Shown here: positions 15,370 through 24,152 of the stretch, piece by piece
Layout of the letters: the number at the start of each line of letters is the position of its first letter
How positions within the stretch are numbered: position 1 is the stretch's first letter
Assembly: GCA_964396845.1 (NCBI GenBank)
Contig: CAYNGH010000035.1
Coordinates: 1-24,202, forward strand
Length of the DNA: 24,202 nucleotides
Origin: CAYNGH01 sp964396845
GTDB lineage: Bacteria; Vulcanimicrobiota; JAJTBE01; CAYNGH01
Direction: 5' to 3'
Notes under the pieces: generated by a model
Database searches by the model: none
The model's input: only the letters and a program-made list of their open reading frames with translations
Told to the model about the DNA's origin: nothing
Translations under genes and position numbers: made by a program

Positions 15370-16065
15370 TCAGGCTGACCTGTCCTTGGAAACATCCACA
15401 AATTTGTAGCCCTTTCCCCATACGGTCTGAATGCAGTTAGAAAGAGGCTTGCCCAGTTTTTCCCGGATATACTTGATATGAACATCCACGGATCGGTTGT
15501 CCACATATTCATATCCCCATACTTCCCGCAAAAGCTCCTCCCGGGAGAAAACCTGATCCGGAGTGCAGGCGAGAACCAGTAACAGGTCAAACTCCTTGGG
15601 AGCAAAGTCGATGAGCTGATCTCCCTTCCAGGCCTTACGGCGGAATATGTCCAAGGTCAGGTTCATCACCTGAACCTTCTGCCGGTTCAGCTTCCGGGAT
15701 GCTTCAAACCGACGGAAGATGGCATTGATCCTGGCCACCAGTTCCTTGGGGTTGAAAGGTTTCACCACATAATCATCAGCCCCCATTTCGAGGCCGATAA
15801 TCTTGTCCATATCTTCATCCCTGGCGGTGAGCATCACCACGGGAACATCCGAGGTGCTTCGCAATTGCTGGCACACTTCAAACCCGTCCATATCTGGCAT
15901 CATTACATCCAGCAATACCATCTCCGGGGATTCAGCCTTAAATTTTCTCAGGGCTTCTTCTCCGGAGCCGGCAGTCACCACCAGGAATTCTTCCTTTTTA
16001 AGGATCGATTCGAGAAATTCTACGATATTCTCTTCGTCGTCCACCACCAGGATTTTCTTGCTCAT
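15370..16065 (-). CDS. OmpR/PhoB-family response regulator, 231 aa
   Basis: The receiver domain has the acidic pair D9-D10, the phospho-acceptor D53 in VLLDVMMPDMDG and a Lys in the VVKPFNP switch region. It is followed by a winged-helix DNA-binding domain (DQVFSREELLREVWGYEYVDNRSVDVHIKYIREKLG). The frame can be extended to 16089 by a TTG, but ATG 16065 is better placed, after GAGAAGGGA, and starts at the usual MSKKILVVDDE. It is the cognate regulator of the downstream PhoR-type kinase. A phosphate role is possible from family resemblance only; no pst or phoU gene is present. Confidence 0.95.
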   Translation of the reverse strand: MSKKILVVDDEENIVEFLESILKKEEFLVVTAGSGEEALRKFKAESPEMVLLDVMMPDMDGFEVCQQLRSTSDVPVVMLTARDEDMDKIIGLEMGADDYVVKPFNPKELVARINAIFRRFEASRKLNRQKVQVMNLTLDIFRRKAWKGDQLIDFAPKEFDLLLVLACTPDQVFSREELLREVWGYEYVDNRSVDVHIKYIREKLGKPLSNCIQTVWGKGYKFVDVSKDRSA

Positions 16066-16089
16066 GGCAGTTCCCTTCTCTGTTTGCAA

Positions 16090-16602
16090 CTAATCGATGA
16101 TCTCCACATCTCCGCTTTTGTCCACCGAGGCCAGAGAATAATAAGGAGTGATGTTAAATACTATATCCCGGTCGATGCCTGCCCGTTCTGATACCACCAG
16201 GGTTGCGCCCCGGGCAACTCTGGATGTCTGATCCAGTACCGGCACGAATTTTTGAACACTCTGACCATCCTCAGTTACAATTCGAAGCTCCCATGCCTTT
16301 ATCTGCAGGATCATCAACTCCGGGTTTTCACTGCCGATGGTGGTGGTTATCTCCATCCTGAAACCCCGGTCATCCTCCAGCCCCTTTTTTTCGATCTCCG
16401 CCTTTTCCCCTTCCCTGACCTTGGTGGAGTGCCTCGCCAGAATATCGAACTGTCGGGCGGTGACAGATTTCATTCCATATTCAACCTTCAGTTGAATCAT
16501 TCTTGGGCCGGCTTCCTCTGCCAGGGCAACTTGTCCTCCAAGGCCAGAAAGCAACAATACCAGAGCAAACAGAATCATTTTCCTGTATGTTTTCACAATC
16601 AT
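16090..16602 (-). CDS. Secreted protein of unknown function, 170 aa
   Basis: It has a signal peptide (MIVKTYRKMILFALVLLLSGLGGQVALAEE) and a 140-residue beta-rich mature part with repeated charged stretches (EGEKAEIEKKGLEDDRGF; VARGATLVVSERAGIDRDIV). I do not recognise a domain. ATG 16602 is chosen over TTG 16605; GGGGG lies 5 bases upstream. It ends 24 bases before the response-regulator start, so it is likely in the same transcript and might be a periplasmic accessory of the two-component system. That link rests on position alone. Confidence 0.7.
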   Translation of the reverse strand: MIVKTYRKMILFALVLLLSGLGGQVALAEEAGPRMIQLKVEYGMKSVTARQFDILARHSTKVREGEKAEIEKKGLEDDRGFRMEITTTIGSENPELMILQIKAWELRIVTEDGQSVQKFVPVLDQTSRVARGATLVVSERAGIDRDIVFNITPYYSLASVDKSGDVEIID

Positions 16603-16666
16603 CAACCCCCGTCATACATTTTCATCGTCATTGTTTTCTATCCTTGACCAGGTTTATCCTTTGATT

Positions 16667-17716
16667 TTATCCGAAAAGCGTCTGTTGCTCCACAATCGGC
16701 GGAGGTTTCAGGCCAAAATACCGGAAGGCTTCCGGTGACGCTGTCCGTCCCCTGGGGGTTCGACAGATTAGGCCCATCTTGAGAAGATAAGGCTCGCAAA
16801 TCTCCTCGATATTGTCCGGCTCCTCCTGAACATAGGCTGCCAGAGTGTCAAGCCCCACAGGACGGCCGTTGTAACGTTCCACCAGACACTCCAGGATTCG
16901 GCGATCCAGCTGATCCAACCCGTATGCGTCGATGCCCATCCGTTCCAGGGCATGGTTTGCAATGGCTCCGTCAAGAATACCGGATCCCAGGACCTGGGCA
17001 TAATCCCAGACCCTCCGTAACAGGCGGTTGGCCACACGGGGAGTCCCCCGGGAGCGCCGGGCCACTTCCAGAGAGCCTTCGTCTTTGATGTTGATCCCCA
17101 GAATCCCCGAGGATCTGAGAATGATCTTCTGGATGTCCTCCTGAGAATAAAATGAAAGATTGAACTGTATCCCAAAACGTCCCCGCAGGGGAGAACTGAT
17201 CATCCCGCCTCTGGTGGTTGCTCCCACCAGAGTGAACCTGGGCAGGGGAATCCGACGGGAACGGGCATTTGTCCCCCGGCCCATGATCCGATCGAAGACA
17301 AAATCCTCCATGGCGGGATACAGGATTTCTTCCACCACCCGGGTCAGGCGGTGAATCTCGTCGATAAACAGCACATCCCCTTCCCGGAGGCTTTTGAGCA
17401 ATACCAGCAGATCGATGGGACGCTGGATGGCAGGCCCCGAGGTGGTCTTGACCGAAGCTCCCATCTCCCGGGCGATGCACAGGGACAGGGTAGTTTTCCC
17501 CAGCCCCGGAGGGCCGTTGAGAAGAACATGATCCAAAGCCTCTCCCCGCATCCGGGCTGCCTGAATAAAAACCCCGATATTTTCCTTCACATCATCCTGA
17601 CCCACATAATCTGTCAGGCTTTCTGGACGCAGGCGGTTTTCCGACAGGCGTTCTTCTTCTCTGGCACCGGCGCCGATTATGCGATCATCCTGATCCCTGT
17701 TACCCAATGTCATCAT
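16667..17716 (-). CDS. ruvB: Holliday junction branch-migration helicase RuvB, 349 aa
   Basis: AAA+ motor of the RuvAB complex. It carries Walker A GPPGLGKTTL (near residue 68), Walker B VLFIDEIHRL, sensor 1 TLVGATTRGGMISSPLRGRFG and the C-terminal winged helix ending near PRGRTASPEAFRYFG. The frame is open to 17776, but ATG 17716 (or 17713) after GGGGGG gives the normal length and removes an untypical 20-residue extension. The start overlaps the ruvA stop by 17 bases, so the two are translationally coupled. Confidence 0.97.
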   Translation of the reverse strand: MMTLGNRDQDDRIIGAGAREEERLSENRLRPESLTDYVGQDDVKENIGVFIQAARMRGEALDHVLLNGPPGLGKTTLSLCIAREMGASVKTTSGPAIQRPIDLLVLLKSLREGDVLFIDEIHRLTRVVEEILYPAMEDFVFDRIMGRGTNARSRRIPLPRFTLVGATTRGGMISSPLRGRFGIQFNLSFYSQEDIQKIILRSSGILGINIKDEGSLEVARRSRGTPRVANRLLRRVWDYAQVLGSGILDGAIANHALERMGIDAYGLDQLDRRILECLVERYNGRPVGLDTLAAYVQEEPDNIEEICEPYLLKMGLICRTPRGRTASPEAFRYFGLKPPPIVEQQTLFG

Positions 17717-18302
17717 CCCCCCGTGCCATAACGCTGAGGGCCTCGGACAGAGCACTGTCAAGATCCCCCGGAGCATCCCCCATCCTTCGGCGGACTTCCT
17801 CCATCACCAGGGCAACTTCTCCGGGAGTGCTCCCCAGCCCCGAGAGAATGTCTTCCAACTCTCCGTAGGCATCATCAGGCACATCGCCGTCACTGCCTAA
17901 TTTTTTTACTTTCTCCTGCAATTCCATAACAATTCGGGATGCCACCTTGTGTCCCACTCCGGGAATCCGGGTCAGGGCTTTCACATCCCCCCGGAGAATG
18001 TCTTTTATCAGCCTTGCTCCGGAAGCGTGGGAGAGTATCTTCATGGCTCCTTTGGGACCTAACCGGGGAATATTCAGCAGAAGCCGGAAGAATTCCCGAT
18101 CCATGGTGTTCTGGAATCCGAAAAGGCGGATATCATCCTGGCTGACAATGGTCAGGGTGAAGATTTCCATCTCCAGACCCTGGCGCACCTGATTCCCCAG
18201 AAGCCGGCCCGGCATGAAGACTCCGTATCCCACGCCTCCCACGTCAATCACTGCCATCTCTCCGTCAACATGAACGATTATCCCTTTCAGGCGGTATATC
18301 AT
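17700..18302 (-). CDS. ruvA: Holliday junction DNA-binding protein RuvA, 200 aa
   Basis: The N-terminal OB-fold begins MIYRLKGIIVHVDGEMAVIDVGGVGYGV. The tandem helix-hairpin-helix region includes LLNIPRLGPKGAMKIL and LTRIPGVGHKVASRIVMEL, which bind the junction. The C-terminal domain III (about 150-200) contacts RuvB. Length is normal. Ten bases separate it from the unknown gene upstream. The nuclease gene ruvC, often next to ruvA, is absent. Confidence 0.97.
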   Translation of the reverse strand: MIYRLKGIIVHVDGEMAVIDVGGVGYGVFMPGRLLGNQVRQGLEMEIFTLTIVSQDDIRLFGFQNTMDREFFRLLLNIPRLGPKGAMKILSHASGARLIKDILRGDVKALTRIPGVGHKVASRIVMELQEKVKKLGSDGDVPDDAYGELEDILSGLGSTPGEVALVMEEVRRRMGDAPGDLDSALSEALSVMARGDDDIG

Positions 18303-18312
18303 ATAACTAACC

Positions 18313-19152
18313 TCAAATCTTCTTCCAGATTTCCCAGAACTTCGGCTGAACCACCGGCGGAGCCACCTGCCGGTTCAGATACCACCACCAATGGGTCAGG
18401 GGAGGATCGTTGACAATCTGGTACTGCTTGAAATTTTCATAGCCCACTTCCCGAACATATATGGGAGCCTTGGCCCGAAGCTCCAGGTCAATCTTAACGA
18501 TTATCTCCCAGTAAGGACGAAGGGTGATGGATTCCTCGTATTTGAGCATGTCCAGAACTTCCTGTATATCGTCCCGGAAATACCCCAGATTTGCTGCAGC
18601 CAGGCCGTTTCGTCCGATGTTGGACACATAGTGGTGGTATTGCTCGATGGACTCTTCCAAAAACTCCAGCAGATCATCAAACTTTCCCGCCACAGCAGGC
18701 TCCCGGGGAGTTTGCACCGGGGCCGGGGCCGATTCCCCGGCAAATTCACCGGAAATCCCGATGATCATCTTCTCGCCGGCAGGTTCATCCTGTCCTGGTA
18801 TGTTTCCGCCGGGCCGGTGGGGAACCCGGCCATGGATCTTTGCCGCCTGGCGGTTTAATATGGCTGCCATGTCCGCTGCCGATTCCCTGGGAGCTGAAGA
18901 CCCAGATGAAGTCCTGACAGAGTTTCCCTGGGCAGAAGAATCCCCGGAGAGTCCCTGCAGATCCTTGAAAGCCTTCAGCCCGTAACCGGGAAGCTCAAAG
19001 ACCACCCCTGACGGGTCTTCCTCCTCTTCCTTCTGAGGGTTGAGTATCTCCTCCTGAACCCCCTCGGTGAGGATGGGAATCCCTTCGAAATCATCAGGGA
19101 CCGATATTTCCAGCTCTTCTTTTGGAACTCCCTGAAAACTGCCGTTGTCCAT
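18313..19152 (-). CDS. Protein of unknown function upstream of ruvAB, about 279 aa
   Basis: I do not recognise this family. The N-terminal half is acidic and low in order (EILNPQKEEEEDPSG, then Ser/Gly/Pro-rich stretches). The C-terminal 120 residues form a compact, well-ordered domain: DDLLEFLEESIEQYHHYVSNIGRN, a helix-rich middle, then YENFKQYQIVNDPPLTHWWWYLNRQ with three consecutive Trp. There is no signal peptide or membrane helix. ATG 19152 is chosen (AGG 10 bases upstream); TTG starts at 19161 and 19170 are alternatives. It occupies the position where ruvC is often found, 10 bases before ruvA, but shows no RuvC motifs. Confidence 0.65.
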   Translation of the reverse strand: MDNGSFQGVPKEELEISVPDDFEGIPILTEGVQEEILNPQKEEEEDPSGVVFELPGYGLKAFKDLQGLSGDSSAQGNSVRTSSGSSAPRESAADMAAILNRQAAKIHGRVPHRPGGNIPGQDEPAGEKMIIGISGEFAGESAPAPVQTPREPAVAGKFDDLLEFLEESIEQYHHYVSNIGRNGLAAANLGYFRDDIQEVLDMLKYEESITLRPYWEIIVKIDLELRAKAPIYVREVGYENFKQYQIVNDPPLTHWWWYLNRQVAPPVVQPKFWEIWKKI

Positions 19153-19313
19153 GTGTTTCAATACCTGCAATATCCTTTGCCGATATTATTCTATCGAAGA
19201 ACTTCATTGCCTTTTTTTGTCAGCTTCCAAGACAGGAACGGGAAGGGTATTTTTCCGCCATAGAAAAATATAACCCCACCGGTGACAGAAACCTGCCGGT
19301 TCTGGAGGATTCC

Positions 19314-20546
19314 TTGGGAATATTCATCAAAATCGCCTGGCGAAATATCTGGCGCAACCGGCGCAGGTCCGTGCTGATAATTGCCGCCATTGCTTTTTCC
19401 GTTGCTCTGTCCATATTCAGTCTGGCTATCGGCGACGGCGTCTATGATATGGCCATCCGCAACACCCTAAAACTTCACCACGGGTATATCCAGATTCAGG
19501 AGAAGGGCTACCAGGATGACCCTTCGGTGGAGATGGTTTTTGAGTATTCCGACGAGATAAAAAAACTGGCAGAGTCGAATCCCCTTATAACCGCTGTATC
19601 TCCCCGACTGCAGAACGGCGCTCTCATCGGCACCGGCAACAGCTCCACCGGAGGAATGGTGGTGGGGATCGACCCGGCAGGAGAAAAAAAACTCACCACC
19701 CTTCACCGGAAGATTGTCCGGGGTAAATACCTCCACCGGGAGTCATCGGCAGAATGCATCATCGGCGAGAGGATGGCGGAAAATCTTGGGGTTGATTTGG
19801 GATCCCCTCTGGTGATCCTCACCCAGGGGGTTGACGGCTCCACCGGGGCTGTCCGGTTCACCGTCACCGGGATATTTCGAACAGGAATCGACGAGATGGA
19901 TCGAACATTGGCCTTTGTGAATCTCCCGGATGGAGATCAGCTCCTGAACTCCTACGGGATGATTCATGCCCTGGTGATAAATGTCAGCAATCCACGGCAG
20001 GTGGAGGAAGTGGTCAGTGATCTTATGTCCCGCATCCCCGGTGAGAGCCTTGAAGTGGTTGACTGGAAGAAGCTGATTCCCGGTCTGTTGGAGTTCAGCG
20101 AGCTGGACAAGGCTTTCAGCCATATTTTTCTCGGGTTGCTGATGCTGGTGGTGATATTTGGTGTGCTTTCGGCGATTTTTGCTGCCATCCTTGAGAGAAC
20201 CCGGGAAATCGGCCTTATGCTGGCCCTGGGCACAAGACCGGAACAGGTGGTGCTCATTGTTCTTCTGGAATCCCTTATCTTGACGGCCACCGGAGTAATC
20301 ATCGGTCTGGGGATCGGCCTGGCGGTAACCGGATATGTGGTGGCAAACCCCATCAACATGTCCGCGGACTATGAGCCGATGATGGAGCACTTCGGCATGG
20401 AAAACAAGCTGTATGCAGCCATATATCCCGGCAAGGTCCTGCTGGCCTGCGGTTCAGTGATATTCTTGTCCCTGCTGTTTTCTCTCTATCCCGCAATCAA
20501 GGCGGCATCCCTGAAGCCCGACAAGGCCCTTAGAAGCATGGAATGA
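19314..20546 (+). CDS. FtsX/LolC-type ABC transporter permease (first), 410 aa
   Basis: A membrane subunit of a type VII (MacB/LolCDE) ABC system. One N-terminal helix (RSVLIIAAIAFSVALSIFSLA) is followed by a periplasmic domain of about 230 residues and a C-terminal three-helix FtsX domain with the conserved EIGLMLALGTRPEQVVLIVLLESL coupling segment. The frame is open to 19122, but that part is antisense to the divergent gene. TTG 19314 is preferred, just after GGAGGA (only 4 bases), giving MGIFIKIAWRNIWRN, which lines up with the start of the next gene. It forms a heterodimer with the following permease. Confidence 0.9.
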   Translation: MGIFIKIAWRNIWRNRRRSVLIIAAIAFSVALSIFSLAIGDGVYDMAIRNTLKLHHGYIQIQEKGYQDDPSVEMVFEYSDEIKKLAESNPLITAVSPRLQNGALIGTGNSSTGGMVVGIDPAGEKKLTTLHRKIVRGKYLHRESSAECIIGERMAENLGVDLGSPLVILTQGVDGSTGAVRFTVTGIFRTGIDEMDRTLAFVNLPDGDQLLNSYGMIHALVINVSNPRQVEEVVSDLMSRIPGESLEVVDWKKLIPGLLEFSELDKAFSHIFLGLLMLVVIFGVLSAIFAAILERTREIGLMLALGTRPEQVVLIVLLESLILTATGVIIGLGIGLAVTGYVVANPINMSADYEPMMEHFGMENKLYAAIYPGKVLLACGSVIFLSLLFSLYPAIKAASLKPDKALRSME

Positions 20547-20556
20547 GGCAGTGGAA

Positions 20557-21786
20557 ATGATCTATGTCAAAATTGCCTGGCGGAATTTAATCAAGCATCC
20601 CCGGAAAACTCTTATTCTGGTTATGGCTATCGCCATCGGTTTTTTTTGTATTTCCTTCTTTCTGGGCCTGATTAACGGGTTCTATGTGAGGATGGTGGAA
20701 AACGCTGTGGATACCAGCCTGGGGCATCTTCAGATTAACCACCGGGAATTCCGCCAGAAGCAGGATGCCCAGTATTTTATCGAAAATCCAGAAGAGATCA
20801 TCGAAATTGTAAAAAATACGCCCCACATCACCGGTTATTCCTCCAGGGTCCTGGTTCAGGGAATGGTTTCCAGCCCGGAGAAATCCCACCATACCATGAT
20901 CACCGGGATTGATCCCGTGCAGGAACTGGCCGTCACCAGAGCGCTGACAGACCTGGAGCGGGGCGAGGCGGTGTCTGCCGAGGATATGGAAGGGATACTC
21001 CTGGGCAGGGCCATGGCGGAAAGCCTGAAGGTTGATCTTGACGACAAGGTGGTAATCATGATCCATAACCTGGAGGGAGAAATGGAAGGGGCGGCATTCC
21101 GGGTAAGGGGAATATTCAAGGCTCCCACATCGGATTTTGAGAAAATCAATGTATATATATCCATAAACCAGGCCCGCAGTTTGCTGAAACTGCCGGCACA
21201 GGATGGAATCCACCAGATAGCCCTTCGGGTGGATGATGCGGGACATATTGATGAATCCGCAGAGCATCTTGCAGGAGCCATTGAGGATTCCCGGATACTG
21301 GTGGAAACATGGGCACAGCTGGAACCACTGCTGGCCCAGCAGATAGAAATGACCTCCTCGTCGTCGTGGTATTTATACGGCATCATAATCATCGCCCTTG
21401 CTTTTGGCATCATCAATTCCTTCATGATGGAGATATTTGACCGGATAAAGGAATTCGGCATCATGATGAGCCTGGGCACCAGACCCGGCAGTATATTTTT
21501 GATGCTCACATGGGAGGCGTTTTTTTTGGGAGTGCTGGGAGTCATTGCCGGCAGTGGCCTGACCTTTGCAGTGGCCGGGTGGATCTTCCGCTGGGAGCTT
21601 GATTTTTCACGATTTGCCCAAGGAATGGATCATTTCGGCTTCAGCACTGTAGTTCCCCTGATTATTACCCGGGAGGATATAATTACCACCTGCATATACA
21701 TCATCATTGGCGTAGTGGCATCGGCGGTGTATCCGGCAATCCGGGCAGCCCGTTTCACTCCTGTGGAGGCCATCCGCCATGTCTGA
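20557..21786 (+). CDS. FtsX/LolE-type ABC transporter permease (second), 409 aa
   Basis: A paralogue of the preceding permease with the same layout: MIYVKIAWRNLIKHPRKT, an N-terminal helix, a periplasmic domain, then three C-terminal helices with EFGIMMSLGTRPGSIFLMLTWEAF. ATG 20557 aligns with its sister and has GAGG 9 bases upstream; GTG 20551 is an alternative. Ten bases separate the two genes. Together with the next gene it makes a complete LolCDE-like or MacB-like exporter that moves substrates across the periplasm rather than through the membrane. Confidence 0.9.
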   Translation: MIYVKIAWRNLIKHPRKTLILVMAIAIGFFCISFFLGLINGFYVRMVENAVDTSLGHLQINHREFRQKQDAQYFIENPEEIIEIVKNTPHITGYSSRVLVQGMVSSPEKSHHTMITGIDPVQELAVTRALTDLERGEAVSAEDMEGILLGRAMAESLKVDLDDKVVIMIHNLEGEMEGAAFRVRGIFKAPTSDFEKINVYISINQARSLLKLPAQDGIHQIALRVDDAGHIDESAEHLAGAIEDSRILVETWAQLEPLLAQQIEMTSSSSWYLYGIIIIALAFGIINSFMMEIFDRIKEFGIMMSLGTRPGSIFLMLTWEAFFLGVLGVIAGSGLTFAVAGWIFRWELDFSRFAQGMDHFGFSTVVPLIITREDIITTCIYIIIGVVASAVYPAIRAARFTPVEAIRHV

Positions 21787-21818
21787 CAAACTCCGCCGAC
21801 ATAAGAAAGGAACCGCCT

Positions 21819-22514
21819 ATGAGTCTTCTTGAAATAGTCAACATCCACAAGACATACACCACGGGAAAGGTGGAAACTCCCGCTCTGAGGGGAATTGACC
21901 TGTCTATTGAAAAAGAGGAATTCACCGCAGTGGTGGGGCCGTCGGGATCGGGAAAAACCACCCTGGTGAACCTCATTGGTGGCCTTGACACTGCCGATGA
22001 AGGGAAAATCATCCTGGAGGGCCGGGAGATAACAGATTTGTCCCAGAAGCAGTTGTCAGACATACGTCTGCGGGACATCGGCTTTGTTTTTCAGGCATAT
22101 AATCTCATCCCGGTGCTCACCGCAGTTGAAAATGTTGAGTATGTGATGCTCCTTCAGGGAGTTCCCCGGGAGAAACGCCGGGAAATAAGCCGGGGAATCC
22201 TGGAAGAAGTGGGCCTGGGGGACCTTTTTGTCAAGCGTCCCAACGAAATGAGCGGTGGCCAGCAGCAGAGGGTTGCCGTGGCCCGGGCCATTGCATCTCA
22301 TCCGAAGCTGGTACTGGCCGATGAACCCACGGCAAACCTCGACTCCAAAACCAGCGGGGATCTCATCGAACTGATGCAACGCCTGAACCGGGACAAAAAG
22401 ATCACTTTTATCTTTTCCACCCATGACCGCCAGGTGATGAACAGCGTCCGCCGGGTGGTAAAACTCAAGGATGGAATGGTGGTGGATGATGGAAAGAACA
22501 ACCCGGACAAATAA
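21819..22514 (+). CDS. LolD/MacB-type ABC transporter ATP-binding protein, 231 aa
   Basis: A complete nucleotide-binding domain: Walker A GPSGSGKTT, Q-loop FVFQAYNLIPVLTA, signature MSGGQQQRVA, Walker B LVLADEPTANLD and the His switch FSTHD. The FVFQ.YNLIP and DEPT.NLD forms are typical of the LolD/MacB branch. ATG 21819 follows AGAAAGGA by 7 bases. It energises the two upstream permeases. Its last 29 bases overlap the beta-barrel gene, which suggests coupling of exporter and outer-membrane protein. Confidence 0.95.
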   Translation: MSLLEIVNIHKTYTTGKVETPALRGIDLSIEKEEFTAVVGPSGSGKTTLVNLIGGLDTADEGKIILEGREITDLSQKQLSDIRLRDIGFVFQAYNLIPVLTAVENVEYVMLLQGVPREKRREISRGILEEVGLGDLFVKRPNEMSGGQQQRVAVARAIASHPKLVLADEPTANLDSKTSGDLIELMQRLNRDKKITFIFSTHDRQVMNSVRRVVKLKDGMVVDDGKNNPDK

Positions 22515-23679
22515 ACCTTTGGCGGGGATATTTCTCCTCCTGCCGATGGTTCTGATGGTTCTGATGTGTCTTTCCCCGGCAGTCGCCGACAACGGAACCC
22601 CCGAAAAAAATTCCCCCTTGCGGTTCAATCTCAAGGGGCAGGCAACTTCCCTGTGGGTCTTCATGTCCGGGGATAACCCCAAGCAGGATTACACCCTCAA
22701 TCAGAACCGCCTGCGTCTTGAGCAGGACACCTTTTTTCAAGAGAAACTCCACCTGAAACTTATCTGGGATCTGGAAGGATTCACCGGCAACTACACCGAT
22801 ACAACCATGTGGAAACATGGCTGGAATCCCCAGCAGGACTCCTTCTGGAATCTGACCGGGGGAAAATCTCCGGGAAAGGGATTGTTCCTTCGTCACAGCC
22901 TTCACCGGGCATATCTGACCCACGATTCTTCCTTTGCCCGGTTTTACGCTGGCAAACAAAGAATCGCCTGGGGTGTGATGCGCTACTGGCGACCCACGGA
23001 TATTTTCAACTCGGAAAGTCCCCTTCAAATCGAAGCAGGAGAACGAACGGGAATTGATGCCCTGAGGATAACTGCTCCCCTGTCAGGAGCTGATGGTGAA
23101 TTTGTATATGCTCCTTCCCGGAATCCCGGCGGACAGACAACCGCGGGGAAGTTTCATTTTACTGTGGGAGATTACGACATATCCTTCATCGGCGGGACCC
23201 TTCAGAGAAACCAGCTGGCAGGCTTCACCTTTGACGGTTATGTGGGGGACGGGGGGTTTCGGGGCGAGATGCTAAGGATCCGGCCATATGATGGAAATCC
23301 ATACTACATCTGGGCCATCGGCGGGGATTACACTTTTCCCGGCCCTCTGACAGTGACTGGCGAATATCTTTCCAACGGAGGCGCTGGCACTGGCAGTGCG
23401 GTGAATCCCCTGCTTCCCGGCAGTGGAATCCTGCAGACCTTGGGACGAAGTTTCCTGAGCCTGGGAGTTGACTATCAGTTCACCCCTCTTATCACCGGAA
23501 GTCTTTTTACATCCCATGACTTCGATGGCTCCACCACTGCCATATCTCCCAGGGCCAACTGGAACTACAAAAAAAATGTGGATCTGTCCGCAGGAGCAGT
23601 GATTCCCCTGGGCAGTGAGGGCGGGGAATACTCCCGGAGTCCCCGGACAGTCTTTTTTCAGATGAAAAGATATTTTTAA
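22486..23679 (+). CDS. Outer-membrane beta-barrel protein, porin-like, 397 aa
   Basis: It has a signal peptide (hydrophobic core LAGIFLLLPMVLMVLMCLSPAVA), then alternating-residue beta strands to the end and a terminal Phe (FFQMKRYF), the usual outer-membrane assembly signal. The segment FYAGKQRIAWGVMRYWRPTDIFN matches the GRQRIxWG...PtDxFN motif of alginate-export or DUF1302-type barrels, as I remember them. It starts inside the ATPase gene (ATG 22486 or 22489) with a weak ribosome site. Placement in a Lol/MacB-type operon suggests it is the exporter's outer-membrane outlet, its cargo, or both. Confidence 0.8.
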   Translation: MMERTTRTNKPLAGIFLLLPMVLMVLMCLSPAVADNGTPEKNSPLRFNLKGQATSLWVFMSGDNPKQDYTLNQNRLRLEQDTFFQEKLHLKLIWDLEGFTGNYTDTTMWKHGWNPQQDSFWNLTGGKSPGKGLFLRHSLHRAYLTHDSSFARFYAGKQRIAWGVMRYWRPTDIFNSESPLQIEAGERTGIDALRITAPLSGADGEFVYAPSRNPGGQTTAGKFHFTVGDYDISFIGGTLQRNQLAGFTFDGYVGDGGFRGEMLRIRPYDGNPYYIWAIGGDYTFPGPLTVTGEYLSNGGAGTGSAVNPLLPGSGILQTLGRSFLSLGVDYQFTPLITGSLFTSHDFDGSTTAISPRANWNYKKNVDLSAGAVIPLGSEGGEYSRSPRTVFFQMKRYF

Positions 23680-23691
23680 ACAGGAGAGCTT

Positions 23692-24099
23692 ATGAAGATC
23701 GAATTTTCCCCCATCGGAACTGTCAGGTCACCCCTGAAAACTACCGGAGAAGCCCCCCGGCATCACTCAGTATCAAGGGTTGAAGGGATCATCGAGGTCA
23801 ACCCGGACCTGGCGGATGGATTGTTCCGCATCGGTGAACGAACCCATCTGGTGGTGCTTTTTTATTTCCACAGTATGACAGGGCCGATCCCCCTGCGCCA
23901 GGAGCCACCAACAGGAAGCGGAGAGAAGGGAGTTTTCTCCACATGCTCACCCCGCAGACCCAACCCCATCGGGATGGATATTGTGGAACTTGTCCGGGTG
24001 GAAGGGAACCTTCTCCACGTCAGGAACATCGACATGATTGACGGCACACCGGTGCTGGACATCAAGCCCTTCAAGATAGAAGATCTGACCGGCTTATGA
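23692..24099 (+). CDS. trmO: TrmO/TsaA-like tRNA m6t6A37 methyltransferase, 135 aa
   Basis: The TsaA/TrmO beta-barrel domain is evident: FSPIGTVRSPLK at the N-terminus, an HxxVVLFYFHSM core and GVFSTCSPRRPNPIGMDIVEL, then a HxVRNIDMIDGTPVLDIKP end. TrmO uses SAM to add a methyl to t6A37 of tRNA-Thr. In E. coli the central motif reads TRSxxRPNPIG; here Cys replaces the first Arg. The protein lacks the longer C-terminal part of E. coli TrmO, as many short homologues do. CAGGAGAG lies 4-5 bases before ATG 23692, 12 bases after the beta-barrel gene, so it may ride in the same transcript. Confidence 0.85.
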   Translation: MKIEFSPIGTVRSPLKTTGEAPRHHSVSRVEGIIEVNPDLADGLFRIGERTHLVVLFYFHSMTGPIPLRQEPPTGSGEKGVFSTCSPRRPNPIGMDIVELVRVEGNLLHVRNIDMIDGTPVLDIKPFKIEDLTGL

Positions 24100-24124
24100 G
24101 AAATAATTGTTTTAACTTTTCCTG

Positions 24125-24142
24125 CCCCATTTGAAACTGGGG
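24125..24142 (+). terminator. Weak hairpin downstream of the trmO-like gene
   Basis: CCCCA/TGGGG (24125-24129 with 24138-24142) with an 8-base loop, followed by GGTTTAG rather than a clear T run. It may end the exporter operon, but is a weak candidate. Confidence 0.3.
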
Positions 24143-24152
24143 GTTTAGATTC

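Noticed and set aside
19122..19313. Upstream extension of the first permease to 19122
   Set aside because: The added 64 residues are antisense to the divergent gene's start or lie in the intergenic region, and do not match the sister permease.
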